A stretch of 64,000 nucleotides of DNA from Devosia salina (GCF_019504385.1 NZ_CP080590.1:186001-250000); one strand, 5' to 3'. Shown: positions 16,786 through 25,621, counted from the stretch's first letter. The notes: generated from the letters alone by a model not told the origin. Translations and numbers: made by a program.

Positions 16786-17576
16786 CCAGCCCGAAGGAAA
16801 AGACGATGACAAGCGAGCAGGTGCTCACCATCACCGAAACGGGCACGATCTGCCATGTGCAGCTCAATCGCCCGGACAAGCGCAATGCGCTCAATGACGA
16901 TCTGATTGCCGCGCTCGACGCCTTCTTTGCAGCGGTGCCACCGGCAACGCGTGCCATCGTCATGTCCGGCAATGGCGGGCATTTCTCCTCCGGGCTCGAT
17001 CTCTCCCAGCATGTGGCGCGCCAGCCGCTCGAGGTCATGGCCCATTCGCGCAACTGGCACCGGGTGATGGCGGTGATCGCCAATTCGACCATACCGGTGA
17101 TCGCCGCCATGAATGGCGCGGTGATGGGCGGGGGGCTGGAACTCGCCGCCACCTGCCATGTGCGCGTCGCCGAGGAGACGGTGCGCTTCCAGATGCCCGA
17201 GGGCCTGCGCGGCATCTTTGTCGGCGGCGGCGGCTCGGTGCGCATCTCGCGCCTGATCGGTCCCGACCGAATGACCGAGATGATGCTGACCGGCCGCACC
17301 TATTCGGGCGTCGAGGGCGAGCGTCTGGGCCTCGCCCATCACGTCGTGCCCGAGGGGCAGGCCCTGGACAAGGCCTTCGAGCTGGCCGGGCGCATCGCGA
17401 AAAATTCGCCCACCATCAACGGCTTCATCATCCAGGCCATCGCCCAGATCGGCACCATGCCGCCCGAGGCCGGCCTTTATGCCGAAAGCCTGACGGCGGC
17501 CTTGAGCCAGACCGGTCCGGATGCCGAGGAGGGGCTGAAAGCGTTCCTCGAAAAACGCGCCCCGGTCTTTCGTTGA
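16782..17576 (+). CDS. Enoyl-CoA hydratase/isomerase family (crotonase)
   Basis: A 264-residue crotonase. It has NRPDKRNALN at the N-terminus, the oxyanion-hole segments GHFSSGLDL and NGAVMGGGLEL, and the catalytic-region MPEGLRG. It is expected to hydrate a 4-hydroxycinnamoyl-CoA. ATG 16782 overlaps the thioesterase stop (ATGA), but ATG 16806 has GAAGGA at good spacing and would give 256 residues, so either start is possible. It is the last gene of the operon and converges on the MarR gene. Confidence 0.88.
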   Translation: MTSPKEKTMTSEQVLTITETGTICHVQLNRPDKRNALNDDLIAALDAFFAAVPPATRAIVMSGNGGHFSSGLDLSQHVARQPLEVMAHSRNWHRVMAVIANSTIPVIAAMNGAVMGGGLELAATCHVRVAEETVRFQMPEGLRGIFVGGGGSVRISRLIGPDRMTEMMLTGRTYSGVEGERLGLAHHVVPEGQALDKAFELAGRIAKNSPTINGFIIQAIAQIGTMPPEAGLYAESLTAALSQTGPDAEEGLKAFLEKRAPVFR

Positions 17577-17593
17577 GACCTGGGCAAGGGGGG

Positions 17594-18070
17594 TCAGATC
17601 AGCCGATCGAGCAGTTCCAGCAGTTGCGCACGGGCTGCCGGTCCACCCAGCCGCTGGACAGTTTCCTCTTCAAGCCGGGCATGCCGGGCCTGGGCCGTGG
17701 CAAGGAAGGCCCGGCCCGCCTCGGTCAGGTGCAGCGCATTGGCGCGCTTGTCCTGCGCCGAGGGGATGCGCTCGACCAGCCCGCGCTCTTCCAGCCCATG
17801 CACCAGGGTGACGAAATTGGCGCGCTTGATGCCGAGGACCTCGGCGATTTCGGTCTGCTTGCGGCCCGGATTGTCATCGATCAGCACCAGGACCGAGTAT
17901 TCTGCGGGCCTGAGCTTGAACTCGTCGAAAAAGGCGAGGAATTTCTGGAAGACGCTGAGCTGGGCCCGCCGCAGGCGGTAGCCGATGGCGCCCGTCGTGG
18001 TCTCGGTGCGCAGGGCATCGTCGGATTCGGCGGAGGGCGGGGGTGGAAAAGTCTTGGCGGATTGGTTCAT
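17594..18070 (-). CDS. MarR-family transcriptional regulator
   Basis: A 158-residue winged-helix MarR protein. The recognition region is KQTEIAEVLGIKRANFVTLVH, and the wing contains VERIPSAQDKRANALHLTEAG. It converges on the beta-oxidation operon. Two palindromes with the core TTTGTTATG-N3-yATAACAAA lie before the acyl-CoA dehydrogenase and ligase genes, the classic layout for a hydroxycinnamoyl-CoA-responsive repressor (CouR/HcaR-like). No obvious copy of the palindrome was seen at its own promoter. The effector is inferred only. Confidence 0.9.
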   Translation of the reverse strand: MNQSAKTFPPPPSAESDDALRTETTTGAIGYRLRRAQLSVFQKFLAFFDEFKLRPAEYSVLVLIDDNPGRKQTEIAEVLGIKRANFVTLVHGLEERGLVERIPSAQDKRANALHLTEAGRAFLATAQARHARLEEETVQRLGGPAARAQLLELLDRLI

Positions 18071-18341
18071 CGTAGGCCGACCCTAGCGAGCCCGATGCGG
18101 AAGGCAAGTGGGGCCGGCGGTCCAAATGCCGATGTCGGCAGAAAAAGCGCTTCTCCGGCACCGGCAGGCGAGACCGGCACACCTATTCGTTACGGTTATC
18201 GGAAATGGGGTCGATTATGACGTTTTTGGGGTCAGAATGCCAGCTATGATAATCTGGGGGCTATGAAATGGCCGCCAATTGTCATTTTACTTGGCATCGG
18301 CCAACGCCTTAAATCGATCTGGAAGTAGGGGGGAGACCTGC
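18071..18341. other. Intergenic region between marR and the TRAP operon
   Basis: No coding region is convincing in these 271 bases. They must hold the promoters of the divergent marR and TRAP genes. GCCAA (18274-18278) and TTGGC (18291-18295) form a short inverted pair, and the area 18200-18300 is AT-richer than its surroundings. No copy of the TTTGTTATG palindrome is present. No promoter can be assigned with confidence. Confidence 0.4.
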
Positions 18342-18884
18342 GTGTTTAGAGACGAGTCCCTGTTGGGGCGACTGATCGTGGGGCTGGCCAAATGGCTGGC
18401 CGTTGCCGGTGGCCTGGTCCTGATGGCCATGGTCGCGATGATTGTTGTCTCCATTATCGGCCGCGCCCTGCTTTCGGTCGGCCTCAAGCCCATCACCGGC
18501 GACTACGAGCTGGTCTCCATCGGCATGGGTTTTGCTGTCTTCGCCTTCCTGCCCTGGGCGCATCTGCAGCGCGGCCATGCGCTCGTGTCGCTGGTGACCG
18601 ACAGCTTCGGCCAGACTGTCAATAACTGGATCCTTGTCATCACCGACATCATGGTGCTGGTCGCCTCGGCCTTTATCGCCTGGCGGCTCTATTTCGGCAT
18701 GATGGACAAGTTCGCCTACAAGGAAACCACGCTGCTGCTGCGCTTTCCGCTGGGCTGGGCCTATGCGGTGGGCTTTGTCGGGGCGGTGGCGATGGTCATC
18801 GTGGCCATCTATGTCCTGGGCCGCTCGCTCAGCTATGCCCTGAGCGGACAAGCCGAACCCAAGCGCGCTGGAGCCGAACTATGA
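18342..18884 (+). CDS. TRAP transporter small permease (DctQ-type)
   Basis: A 180-residue membrane protein with four hydrophobic segments, typical of the TRAP small subunit. I chose GTG 18342 because GGGGGGAGA sits 6-12 bases upstream; the frame extends further without a good start. Hallmarks are GRALLSVGLKPITGDYEL and LPWAHLQRGHALVSLV. It overlaps the large permease by four bases (ATGA). Together with DctM and DctP it forms a sodium- or proton-driven importer for a carboxylate. Confidence 0.9.
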   Translation: MFRDESLLGRLIVGLAKWLAVAGGLVLMAMVAMIVVSIIGRALLSVGLKPITGDYELVSIGMGFAVFAFLPWAHLQRGHALVSLVTDSFGQTVNNWILVITDIMVLVASAFIAWRLYFGMMDKFAYKETTLLLRFPLGWAYAVGFVGAVAMVIVAIYVLGRSLSYALSGQAEPKRAGAEL

Positions 18885-20203
18885 CCCCCTTGCTGCTCGG
18901 CTTCCTGGGCCTGCCGGCCGTCCTCATCCTGATCTTCCTGCGCGTGCCGATCGGCATTGCCATGCTCACCATCGGCGTGTTCGGCAGCTGGGCGGTGACC
19001 GGCAGCTTCAATCCCGTTTCCGCCCAGTTCAAGAACCTGACCTATTCCACCTACGCGTCCTATTCGCTTTCGGTGGTGCCGCTCTTCCTGCTGATGGGGC
19101 AGTTCGCCACGCTTGGCGGCCTGTCCTCGGGCCTGTTCAACGCGGCCGCGGCCTGGCTCGGTCACAAGCGGGGCGGGGTGGCCATGGCCGCCATCGGCGC
19201 CAGCGCCGGCTTTGGCGCCATTTGCGGTTCGTCCCTGGCGACGGCGGCCACCATGGGCCAGGTGGCGCTGCCGGAACTCAAGAAATACGGCTATTCCGGC
19301 GCCCTTTCGACCGGTGCAGTCGCCGCCGGCGGCACGCTGGGCATTCTCATTCCGCCCTCGATCATCCTCGTGATCTTTGCGGTGCTGACCGAGCAGAACA
19401 TCGCCAAGCTGTTCATGGGCGCCTTCGTGCCCGGCATCCTGGCGGCCATCGGCTATATCATCGTCATCGCCATCTATGTGCGCATGGTGCCCGGTTCGGG
19501 CGGGGTGCGCGAGCGCCTGCCCTATAGCCAGCGGTTTCGCGAACTGGGCAAGACCTGGCCGGTGCTGGTGGTTTTCCTGCTGGTCATCGGCGGCATCTAT
19601 GCCGGCATCTTCACCCCCACCGAGGCGGCCGCCGTGGGCGCTGCCGGCACCTTCATCATCGCGCTGGCAGCGCGCAGCCTTGATCGCAAGACCATCGTCG
19701 AGGCGTGCCTGGCCACGGCCAGTTCCACCGCCATGATTTTCCTGATCGTGCTGGGCGCGGCCGCGCTCAACGGCTTCCTTGCGATGTCGCAGGTGCCCCA
19801 GGTCATGGCGGCCTGGGTGGGCGAACAGGGCTTCAATCCCTGGGTCGTGATGGTGCTGGTGCTGGTCTTCTACCTGGTCATGGGCTGCGTGATGGATTCG
19901 CTCTCGATGATCCTGCTGACCGTGCCGATCATCTATCCGATGATGTCGGTGCTCGATTTCGGCCTGACGCCGGACGAGTTCGGCATCTGGTTCGGCATCA
20001 TCGTGCTGATCGTGGTGGAGGTGGGGCTGATCACCCCGCCGGTGGGGATGAACCTGTTCATCATCAACTCCATGTCGCCCGAGACGCGCCTGTCCGAAAC
20101 CTATCGCGGCGTGCTGCCCTTCGTGGCCAGCGACATGGTCCGCACTGCAATTCTGGTCGCCTTTCCGCCCATTACGCTGTGGCTGGTGTGGATGCTGTAC
20201 TAG
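18881..20203 (+). CDS. TRAP transporter large permease (DctM-type)
   Basis: A 440-residue, mostly hydrophobic protein with about twelve membrane segments. GFGAICGSSLATAATMGQVALPEL and ATGAVAAGGTLG-like SFSTGAVAAGGTLGILIPPS patterns, and FTPTEAAAVGA in the second half, are DctM family marks. It forms the transport channel with the small permease whose gene it overlaps. The position between a hydroxycinnamate beta-oxidation operon and pobA suggests an aromatic acid substrate. Confidence 0.93.
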   Translation: MTPLLLGFLGLPAVLILIFLRVPIGIAMLTIGVFGSWAVTGSFNPVSAQFKNLTYSTYASYSLSVVPLFLLMGQFATLGGLSSGLFNAAAAWLGHKRGGVAMAAIGASAGFGAICGSSLATAATMGQVALPELKKYGYSGALSTGAVAAGGTLGILIPPSIILVIFAVLTEQNIAKLFMGAFVPGILAAIGYIIVIAIYVRMVPGSGGVRERLPYSQRFRELGKTWPVLVVFLLVIGGIYAGIFTPTEAAAVGAAGTFIIALAARSLDRKTIVEACLATASSTAMIFLIVLGAAALNGFLAMSQVPQVMAAWVGEQGFNPWVVMVLVLVFYLVMGCVMDSLSMILLTVPIIYPMMSVLDFGLTPDEFGIWFGIIVLIVVEVGLITPPVGMNLFIINSMSPETRLSETYRGVLPFVASDMVRTAILVAFPPITLWLVWMLY

Positions 20204-20378
20204 GATCGTCTGCGCCAGGCGGCGGCGCGCAGGCGCGACGGAGAATTTTGGGGTCGCTCCCGATGGTCCAGAGGACCGGCCGGCGGCTCCGAGAATTGAA
20301 CGGCCATCGCCCGAACCGGCCGGTTTGGGCGACGGCAAGGAACCGGCCAAACTGGCCATGACGAGGGAGGGATACCCA

Positions 20379-21401
20379 ATGATGAAGACCAAGATGCTGG
20401 TACTGGGGGCGCTGGCCGCGCTCGCCATGTCCACAAGTGCCTTTGCCCAGGAAGTGACCCTGCGCATTCACCAGATGCTGCCGGCCCAGGCCACCATTCC
20501 GGCCCAGGCCATCGAGCCCTGGGCGGCCAAGGTGGCCGACGAATCCGGTGGGCGCATCAAGTTCGAGCTCTACCCGGCCATGCAGCTCGGTGGCGCGCCG
20601 CCGGAGCTTTATGACCAGGCCAAGGACGGCGTGGTGGACATCATCTGGACCGTGCTCGGCTATACCCCGGGCCGCTTCCCCAAGTCGGAAGTGTTCGAAC
20701 TGCCCTTCATGGTTCCCAATGGCGAGGTCGGCTCTGCCGCCTTCTACAATTACGTCATGGCCAATTCGGCCGACGAATTTGCCGGCGTGCATGTCATTGC
20801 CCTGCACACCCATGGCCCCGGGCTCTTCCACTCCAAGAACCCGATCACCAGCCTTGAAGACCTCAAGGGCATGAAGGTGCGCGGTGGTTCGCGCATCATT
20901 TCGGACATGCTGGCCAATCTCGGCGCCGAGCCGATCGGCATGCCCGTGCCGCAGGTGACCGAAGCCCTCTCCAAGGGCGTGATCGATGCCACCACCATTC
21001 CCTGGGAAGTGACGCCCTCGCTGCGCGTGGCCGAACTGGTGCGCAACCACACCGGCTTCACCAGCCAGAACGGTCTTTATACCCAGACCTTCGGCTTCGT
21101 GATGAACATGGACAGCTACAACAACCTGCCCGACGACCTGAAGGCGATCATCGACGCCAATTCCGGCCTCGAGACCTCGCGCCAGTTCGGCCGCGTCATG
21201 GACAATGGCGATGCCACCGGCCTCGCCATCGCCGTCAATGCCGGCAACAATGTCGTCCAGCTCGACGAAGCCGAGACGCAGCGCTGGATCGATGCGGCCC
21301 AGCCGACCATCGACAAGTGGTTCGCCGACATGGAAGCCCAGGGCATCGATGGCCGGGCGCTCTATGAGGCCGCCAAGGCCGCCGTCGCCGCCGAGATGTA
21401 A
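20379..21401 (+). CDS. TRAP transporter substrate-binding protein (DctP-type)
   Basis: A 340-residue periplasmic protein. The signal peptide is MMKTKMLVLGALAALAMS followed by a likely cut after TSAFA. GAGGGAGGG precedes ATG 20379. LKGMKVRGGSRI carries the conserved Arg that binds the substrate carboxylate, and DATTIPWEV is in the expected place. By context it may bind a hydroxycinnamate or 4-hydroxybenzoate; this is inferred from neighbours only. The 175-base gap before it has no gene and is rich in short GGCC palindromes. A strong hairpin follows the stop. Confidence 0.92.
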   Translation: MMKTKMLVLGALAALAMSTSAFAQEVTLRIHQMLPAQATIPAQAIEPWAAKVADESGGRIKFELYPAMQLGGAPPELYDQAKDGVVDIIWTVLGYTPGRFPKSEVFELPFMVPNGEVGSAAFYNYVMANSADEFAGVHVIALHTHGPGLFHSKNPITSLEDLKGMKVRGGSRIISDMLANLGAEPIGMPVPQVTEALSKGVIDATTIPWEVTPSLRVAELVRNHTGFTSQNGLYTQTFGFVMNMDSYNNLPDDLKAIIDANSGLETSRQFGRVMDNGDATGLAIAVNAGNNVVQLDEAETQRWIDAAQPTIDKWFADMEAQGIDGRALYEAAKAAVAAEM

Positions 21402-21420
21402 GTTAGACGATCTGAACATG

Positions 21421-21458
21421 AAGAAGGGCCCGGCCGGGAAACTGGCCGGGCCCTTCTT
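21421..21458 (+). terminator. Strong hairpin after the TRAP operon
   Basis: AAGAAGGGCCCGGCC and its exact complement form a 15-bp stem around an 8-base loop, ending in CTTCTTGCTT, 20 bases after the dctP stop. Confidence 0.85.
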
Positions 21459-21490
21459 GCTTGGGGGCGAAGGTGCATGCTGCACGGTGC

Positions 21491-21564
21491 GGCCCTCGGA
21501 CTTGATCCGAGGGCCACGACCCGCCTGCTAGATGAAGAGAGGCCCTCGGGTCGAGCCCGAGGGC
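21491..21564. repeat. Two adjacent CCTCGG palindromes
   Basis: GGCCCTCGG/CCGAGGGCC (21491-21515) and GCCCTCGGG/CCCGAGGGC (21542-21564) are two perfect 9-bp hairpins of similar sequence. They resemble REP-like elements common in Hyphomicrobiales. The second lies just after the pobA stop on the minus strand and could also end that transcript. Confidence 0.6.
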
Positions 21565-21590
21565 GGTGTGAAAGGCGGGCAAGGGAGGGC

Positions 21591-22748
21591 CTAGTTCGGC
21601 AGGCCCACATAGTTCTCCGCCAGCACCTGCTGGGCGGCGCGCGAGCCGGCGAGATAGTCGAATTCGGCGCGCTGGATGCGGCGGCCGAACGGGCCGTTTT
21701 CCGGGAAGGTGTGGAGGAGGCTCGTCATCCACCAGGAGAAGCGCTCGGCCTTCCAGATGCGGCTCAGGGCCTTGGCCGAATAGAGATCGATGCCAACCTT
21801 GGAGCGCTCGCCATAGAGCTCGATGAAGGCGTCGGCGAGCATGCCCACATCGCTCATCGCCAGGTTCAGGCCCTTGGCGCCGGTGGGCGGCACGATATGG
21901 GCGGCGTCGCCCGCCAGGAACAGCGCGCCGAAGCGCAGCGGCTCGGCCACGAAGCTGCGCAGCGGCGCGATGGATTTCTCGATCGACGGCCCGGTTTGCA
22001 GGGCTTCGGCCGTCTCGGCGCTGAGGCGCCGGCGCAATTCGTCCCAGAAGCGCTCGTCGCTCCAGTTCTCGACCTTTTCCTCGAGCGGCACCTGCACATA
22101 ATAGCGGCTGCGGGTCATCGAGCGCTGCGAGCAGAGGGCAAAGCCGCGCGCGTGATGGGCATAGATCAGTTCATGGGCCACCGGCGGCTGATCGACCAGC
22201 ACGCCCAGCCAGCCGAAGGGGTAGATACGCTCGAATGTGGTCAGCGCCTCGGCCGGCACGCTGGCACGGCTGACGCCATGATAGCCGTCGCAGCCGGCAA
22301 TGTAGTCGCAGTCCAGCCGATGGGTGACCCCATCCTTGACCCAGCTGACCCAGGGCTTTCCGTCCAGGTCATGCAGTTCGACATTATCGGCCTCGTAGAT
22401 GGTTTCGCCCTGTCGCGCATCCATCAGGTCCCGCGTCACCTCGGTCTGGCCATAGACGGTGACGCTGCGGCCCACCAGGCCGGTGAAATCGATGCGCAAA
22501 TGATCGCCATCGAAGGACAGGTCAGTGCCATGATGCACCAGGCCCTCGCTGTGCAGGCGCTGGGCGACCTGCGCCCGCTCCATCAGATCGACGGAACCCT
22601 GTTCCAAGACGCCGGCGCGAATCCGCCCGAGCACATAGTCGGCGCTCTTGCGCTCGAGAATGACATTGTCGATGCCATTGAGATCGAGCAGCCGGCCGAG
22701 CATGAGCCCGGCGGGGCCCGCCCCGATAATGGCGACCTGAGTACGCAT
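21591..22748 (-). CDS. pobA: 4-hydroxybenzoate 3-monooxygenase
   Basis: A 385-residue flavoprotein hydroxylase converting 4-hydroxybenzoate to protocatechuate with NADPH and oxygen. The FAD motif GAGPAGLMLGRLL is at the N-terminus, RIRAGVLEQGSVDLM is a PobA hallmark, and GDAAHIVPPTGAKGLNLA is the second FAD motif. Length matches PobA (about 390). The start at 22748 has GGGGAGGAG upstream. It is divergent from the AraC-type regulator, the usual pobA/pobR layout, and it joins the thioesterase product to the pca pathway. Confidence 0.96.
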   Translation of the reverse strand: MRTQVAIIGAGPAGLMLGRLLDLNGIDNVILERKSADYVLGRIRAGVLEQGSVDLMERAQVAQRLHSEGLVHHGTDLSFDGDHLRIDFTGLVGRSVTVYGQTEVTRDLMDARQGETIYEADNVELHDLDGKPWVSWVKDGVTHRLDCDYIAGCDGYHGVSRASVPAEALTTFERIYPFGWLGVLVDQPPVAHELIYAHHARGFALCSQRSMTRSRYYVQVPLEEKVENWSDERFWDELRRRLSAETAEALQTGPSIEKSIAPLRSFVAEPLRFGALFLAGDAAHIVPPTGAKGLNLAMSDVGMLADAFIELYGERSKVGIDLYSAKALSRIWKAERFSWWMTSLLHTFPENGPFGRRIQRAEFDYLAGSRAAQQVLAENYVGLPN

Positions 22749-22840
22749 GTGCTCCTCCCCACGTATATGCACCCACACAATGCGGCCGCGGGGCGGGCTT
22801 GGGAATGGACAGGGCGCGCAATCTCTTGCACTATCCGAAC

Positions 22841-23677
22841 ATGAACGAAATCCCGACCTATGCCCTTTACGGCGAAACGGGGGGCGAACACAGGCAGGAC
22901 TGGCTGCACTGGGAAACCATCCAGGCGCGCAGCCGCCTGCACGATTATCGCATTGCCGCGCACCGCCACGAGCAGTTCTTCCAGCTCCTCTATCTCACCG
23001 CGGGACGGGCCGAGATGATGCTCGACGGCGAGGCCCGGACCCTGTTGCCCGAAAGTGTTGCCGTGGTGCCGGCAGGGATCGTGCATGGCTATCAGTTCAG
23101 TGCCGATGTGCGCGGCCTGGTGGTGACGCTGATGCAGCACGATGTGGAGGGGCTGGGGCTGGCGCGGCCCGGGGCCATGGTGATCCGCGGCGAGTGCCAG
23201 GATATCGCCCTGGCACTGGCGCGGCTGACGGCCGAGGCGGATCGGCCCCGCGCCAGCCATGATGTGGCCATGCGCGCCCATCTCGCACTTCTGCTGGTGG
23301 CGCTGGAGCGTGCCCATCCGGCCGCCTCACCCGCGCCAGACAGCGGCCGTGCCGGCCACCTGGTCACCGCGTTTCGCGATCTCGTCGAGCAGCGCTACCG
23401 GCAGAGCCGGCGGGTGGCCGACTATGCCGGGGCCATCGGTATCAGCCACACCCATCTCAACCGGCTGTGCCGGCAGGTGCTGGGCCGCTCGGCCCTGGCC
23501 GTGATCGAGCAGCGCGTGGCGCTCGAGGCACGCCGGCAATTGCTGTTCTCGAACCTGCCGATCAAGCAGATCGGCGCCGAGCTCGGTTACGAGGATCCGG
23601 CCTATTTCTCCCGCTTCGTCACCCGCATGTTCGGCATGGCCCCCGCGGCGCTGCGCGAGAAGATGCGCAAGAGGTGA
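22841..23677 (+). CDS. pobR: AraC-family regulator, PobR-type
   Basis: A 278-residue regulator with an N-terminal cupin-like sensor (AAHRHEQFFQLLYL, PAGIVHGYQF) and a C-terminal AraC double helix-turn-helix (VADYAGAIGISHTHLNRLCRQ and LPIKQIGAELGYEDPAYFSRF). The N-terminus MNEIPTYALYGE matches PobR-type proteins, so I chose ATG 22841, although no clear ribosome binding site is seen there and ATG 22805 is possible. Divergence from pobA indicates activation of pobA by 4-hydroxybenzoate. Confidence 0.88.
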   Translation: MNEIPTYALYGETGGEHRQDWLHWETIQARSRLHDYRIAAHRHEQFFQLLYLTAGRAEMMLDGEARTLLPESVAVVPAGIVHGYQFSADVRGLVVTLMQHDVEGLGLARPGAMVIRGECQDIALALARLTAEADRPRASHDVAMRAHLALLLVALERAHPAASPAPDSGRAGHLVTAFRDLVEQRYRQSRRVADYAGAIGISHTHLNRLCRQVLGRSALAVIEQRVALEARRQLLFSNLPIKQIGAELGYEDPAYFSRFVTRMFGMAPAALREKMRKR

Positions 23678-23790
23678 GGGCAGTTTGGTTTCGGCTTCTG
23701 CATGCACCAGACAGCATGGCTGAATATGCGTTTGACGATATATGCATTGAATGATATAAAGACTTCCGTGTTCCACTGACAGGGGGCGTC

Positions 23791-24137
23791 ATGGATGCGT
23801 ATGAAGTCGTCTTCACCCGGATTTCGTCGCCGAGTTCAGGGCATTCGATGACGAGGTCAAGGAAGGTCTGGGCGAGGTGTTCGACTTGCTCAGGGACAAA
23901 GGCCCAGCAATGGGGCGCCCCAATGTAGATACGCTGAACGGCTCCAGGTTCAAGAATATGAAGGAGATCCGCGTTGATGCAGCGAGTGGTTGTTGGCGGG
24001 TGGCCTTTGCTTTTGACCCGGAACGGAACGCCGTCATCATTTGTGGTGGCGACAAGAGTGGCGTGTCGAGCAACAAATTCTACAAGGCCTTGATTGCGAA
24101 GGCAGACGCCCGGTTCAGTTGGTGGCTCGACGTCTGA
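23791..24137 (+). pseudogene. HigB/Gp49-like toxin, frameshifted
   Basis: Translation from ATG 23791 gives MDAYEVVFT, the expected start of a HigB/phage Gp49-like toxin. The rest (DFVAEFRAFDDEV, then GSRFKNMKEIRV, WRVAFAFDPERNAVIIC, GDKSGVSSNKFYKALI) continues in a different frame from about 23817. One base appears to be missing in the run ACCCGG at 23815-23820. Read across the shift, the product is about 115 residues, the usual length. Either the toxin is inactivated, a -1 slip rescues it, or there is a sequence error. The antitoxin gene follows intact after 35 bases. Confidence 0.75.
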
Positions 24138-24172
24138 TCCTTCGACGGCACGGAGCAAAAGGAGAGATGAGC

Positions 24173-24517
24173 ATGAGAAAGGGAGCAGTATCCTGGAATG
24201 ATATCCGTGCGGAGCTTCCGCAGGATATGCAGGATCGCCTCGACGACAAAAGAACGCGGCGTCTGGCGGGCGAGGCCATGGCGGCGCTTCGGAAAGAAGC
24301 TGGGGTGACCCAGTCCGAGCTGGCGGCCGGCGCCGAAATTCCACAAAGCAATGTGTCTCGCACCGAGAAAAGTGACGACATGCTGCTGTCCACAATCGCC
24401 CGGTATATGCGGGCTATCGGCGGAAGCGCCGAGCTGGTGCTGCGGACAGCTCAAGGCAAAGAAGTGCATATTGGCATAGACGCGTTCAATGCCGACAATG
24501 CGAGGAAGCGCGCATGA
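24173..24517 (+). CDS. HigA-like XRE-family antitoxin
   Basis: A 114-residue protein with an XRE helix-turn-helix (LRKEAGVTQSELAAGAEIPQ, then SNVSRTE) at about residues 40-85 and a C-terminal tail typical of antitoxins paired with Gp49-like toxins. AGGAG lies 8 bases before ATG 24173; an ATG at 24167 is too close to it. Base composition is less GC-rich than in neighbouring genes, consistent with transfer as a toxin-antitoxin module. It should bind its own promoter and neutralise the toxin encoded just upstream. Confidence 0.85.
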   Translation: MRKGAVSWNDIRAELPQDMQDRLDDKRTRRLAGEAMAALRKEAGVTQSELAAGAEIPQSNVSRTEKSDDMLLSTIARYMRAIGGSAELVLRTAQGKEVHIGIDAFNADNARKRA

Positions 24518-24539
24518 CAGCGTGCTTCCTCGTCCTTGA

Positions 24540-25475
24540 CTAACTCCCATCGCCCCTTAACCGCTCGGCCACGTCGCGCACGGCCTGCATCAGGCTGGTG
24601 GCGGCGAGTGTGGCGGCGGTGTCGGTGCGGGTGGTGAAGCCAACCGGGCCAAGCGTCTCGCTGGTATCGACCGGCAGCAAGGTCAATTGCCCCTCGGCCA
24701 CGTCGTCGGCCACAACGCCTTCGGAAATGATCCAGATGGCGTCGGTCTGGCGCACATAGGAGCGGCCAAAGGCGTTCGAGACCGTCTCGATCTCGTCGCG
24801 CAGCCGGGTGACGCCATGGGCCAGAAGGATGCGTTCCACCACGGGGCGGATCACCGAATCCGGGGTCGGCATCAGCGTCTGATAGCCCTCGATGAGGCGC
24901 AGGCTGAACTCGGGCTCGTCGAGCACCGGATGGCCGGGGCGCACGGCCAGCACCACGCGTTCCGAATAGAGATGCTCGAAGCTGAGGCCGACCATGGCAT
25001 TGGGCTCGGCCATGCGGCCGATGACGATGTCGACATCGCCCGTGCGCAACAGCGAGAGCAGGAAGCCATTGGGGCCGGTGATGATGCGGGTGGTGACGCC
25101 GGAATTGTCCTGGGTGAAGCTGCGCACCGCATCGGGCAGGATGCGCGCCGAGACGGTGGGCAGCGCCCCCACCCGCACCATGGCCGCATCATGCGTGCCG
25201 CGCGCCGCATCGATCCCTTGGCGGAGGGCGGCAAGACTGGTCGAGGCATAGCGGAAGAACACCTCGCCGAAAGCCGTCAGCGCCAGACGGCGGCGGCTGC
25301 GGTCGAACAATTGCCCGCCCAAAAGGGCTTCGAGTTCCTGGACCGTCTTGGTGGCGGCCGGCTGGCTGATATTGAGCGCGTCGGCAGCGCCCGCCATGGA
25401 TCGCAGGCGCGCCACCTCAAGGAAGCACGCAATGTGGCGGAGCCGGATTCTGGGGTCGATGATGCGCTTTGACAT
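24540..25475 (-). CDS. pcaQ: LysR-family regulator of the pca operon
   Basis: A 311-residue LysR protein. The helix-turn-helix is in GAADALNISQPAATKTVQEL, and the co-inducer domain starts at about residue 95. RHIACFLEVARLRSM at the start and divergence from pcaDCHGB identify it as PcaQ, the activator responding to 3-carboxymuconate or the enol-lactone. A PcaQ-type box lies in the 146-base gap to pcaD. Confidence 0.93.
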   Translation of the reverse strand: MSKRIIDPRIRLRHIACFLEVARLRSMAGAADALNISQPAATKTVQELEALLGGQLFDRSRRRLALTAFGEVFFRYASTSLAALRQGIDAARGTHDAAMVRVGALPTVSARILPDAVRSFTQDNSGVTTRIITGPNGFLLSLLRTGDVDIVIGRMAEPNAMVGLSFEHLYSERVVLAVRPGHPVLDEPEFSLRLIEGYQTLMPTPDSVIRPVVERILLAHGVTRLRDEIETVSNAFGRSYVRQTDAIWIISEGVVADDVAEGQLTLLPVDTSETLGPVGFTTRTDTAATLAATSLMQAVRDVAERLRGDGS

Positions 25476-25538
25476 GGCGTTTGCGGTTATCGCTTTCGGG
25501 CAATTCGAGCAGAAATCAGCGGTTCATGCCGCAGGCTT

Positions 25539-25554
25539 ATAACCCATGGATTAT
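25539..25554. promoter_or_regulatory. PcaQ binding box
   Basis: ATAACC-CATG-GATTAT matches the PcaQ box known from rhizobia (ATAACC-N4-GGTTA) with one mismatch. It lies 67 bases before the pcaD start and 64 bases from the pcaQ start, the expected place for a LysR activator of the divergent pca operon. Confidence 0.7.
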
Positions 25555-25621
25555 GGAATGTCCGAGACATATCATTTTACAGCCCCCGCGCCAGCCCCTT
25601 AAATCGGCCGGAGAGGACACC

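Noticed and set aside
17573..18220. A plus-strand open frame over the MarR gene
   Set aside because: It is the antisense of a clear MarR gene with HTH and wing motifs, and it has no domain of its own.
20204..20378. A small gene between the TRAP large permease and binding-protein genes
   Set aside because: Frames through here are short and lack a ribosome binding site; the stretch is a set of GGCC-rich palindromes.
21477..22844. A 455-codon plus-strand frame opposite pobA
   Set aside because: It is the antisense of pobA, whose FAD motifs and length are unmistakable.
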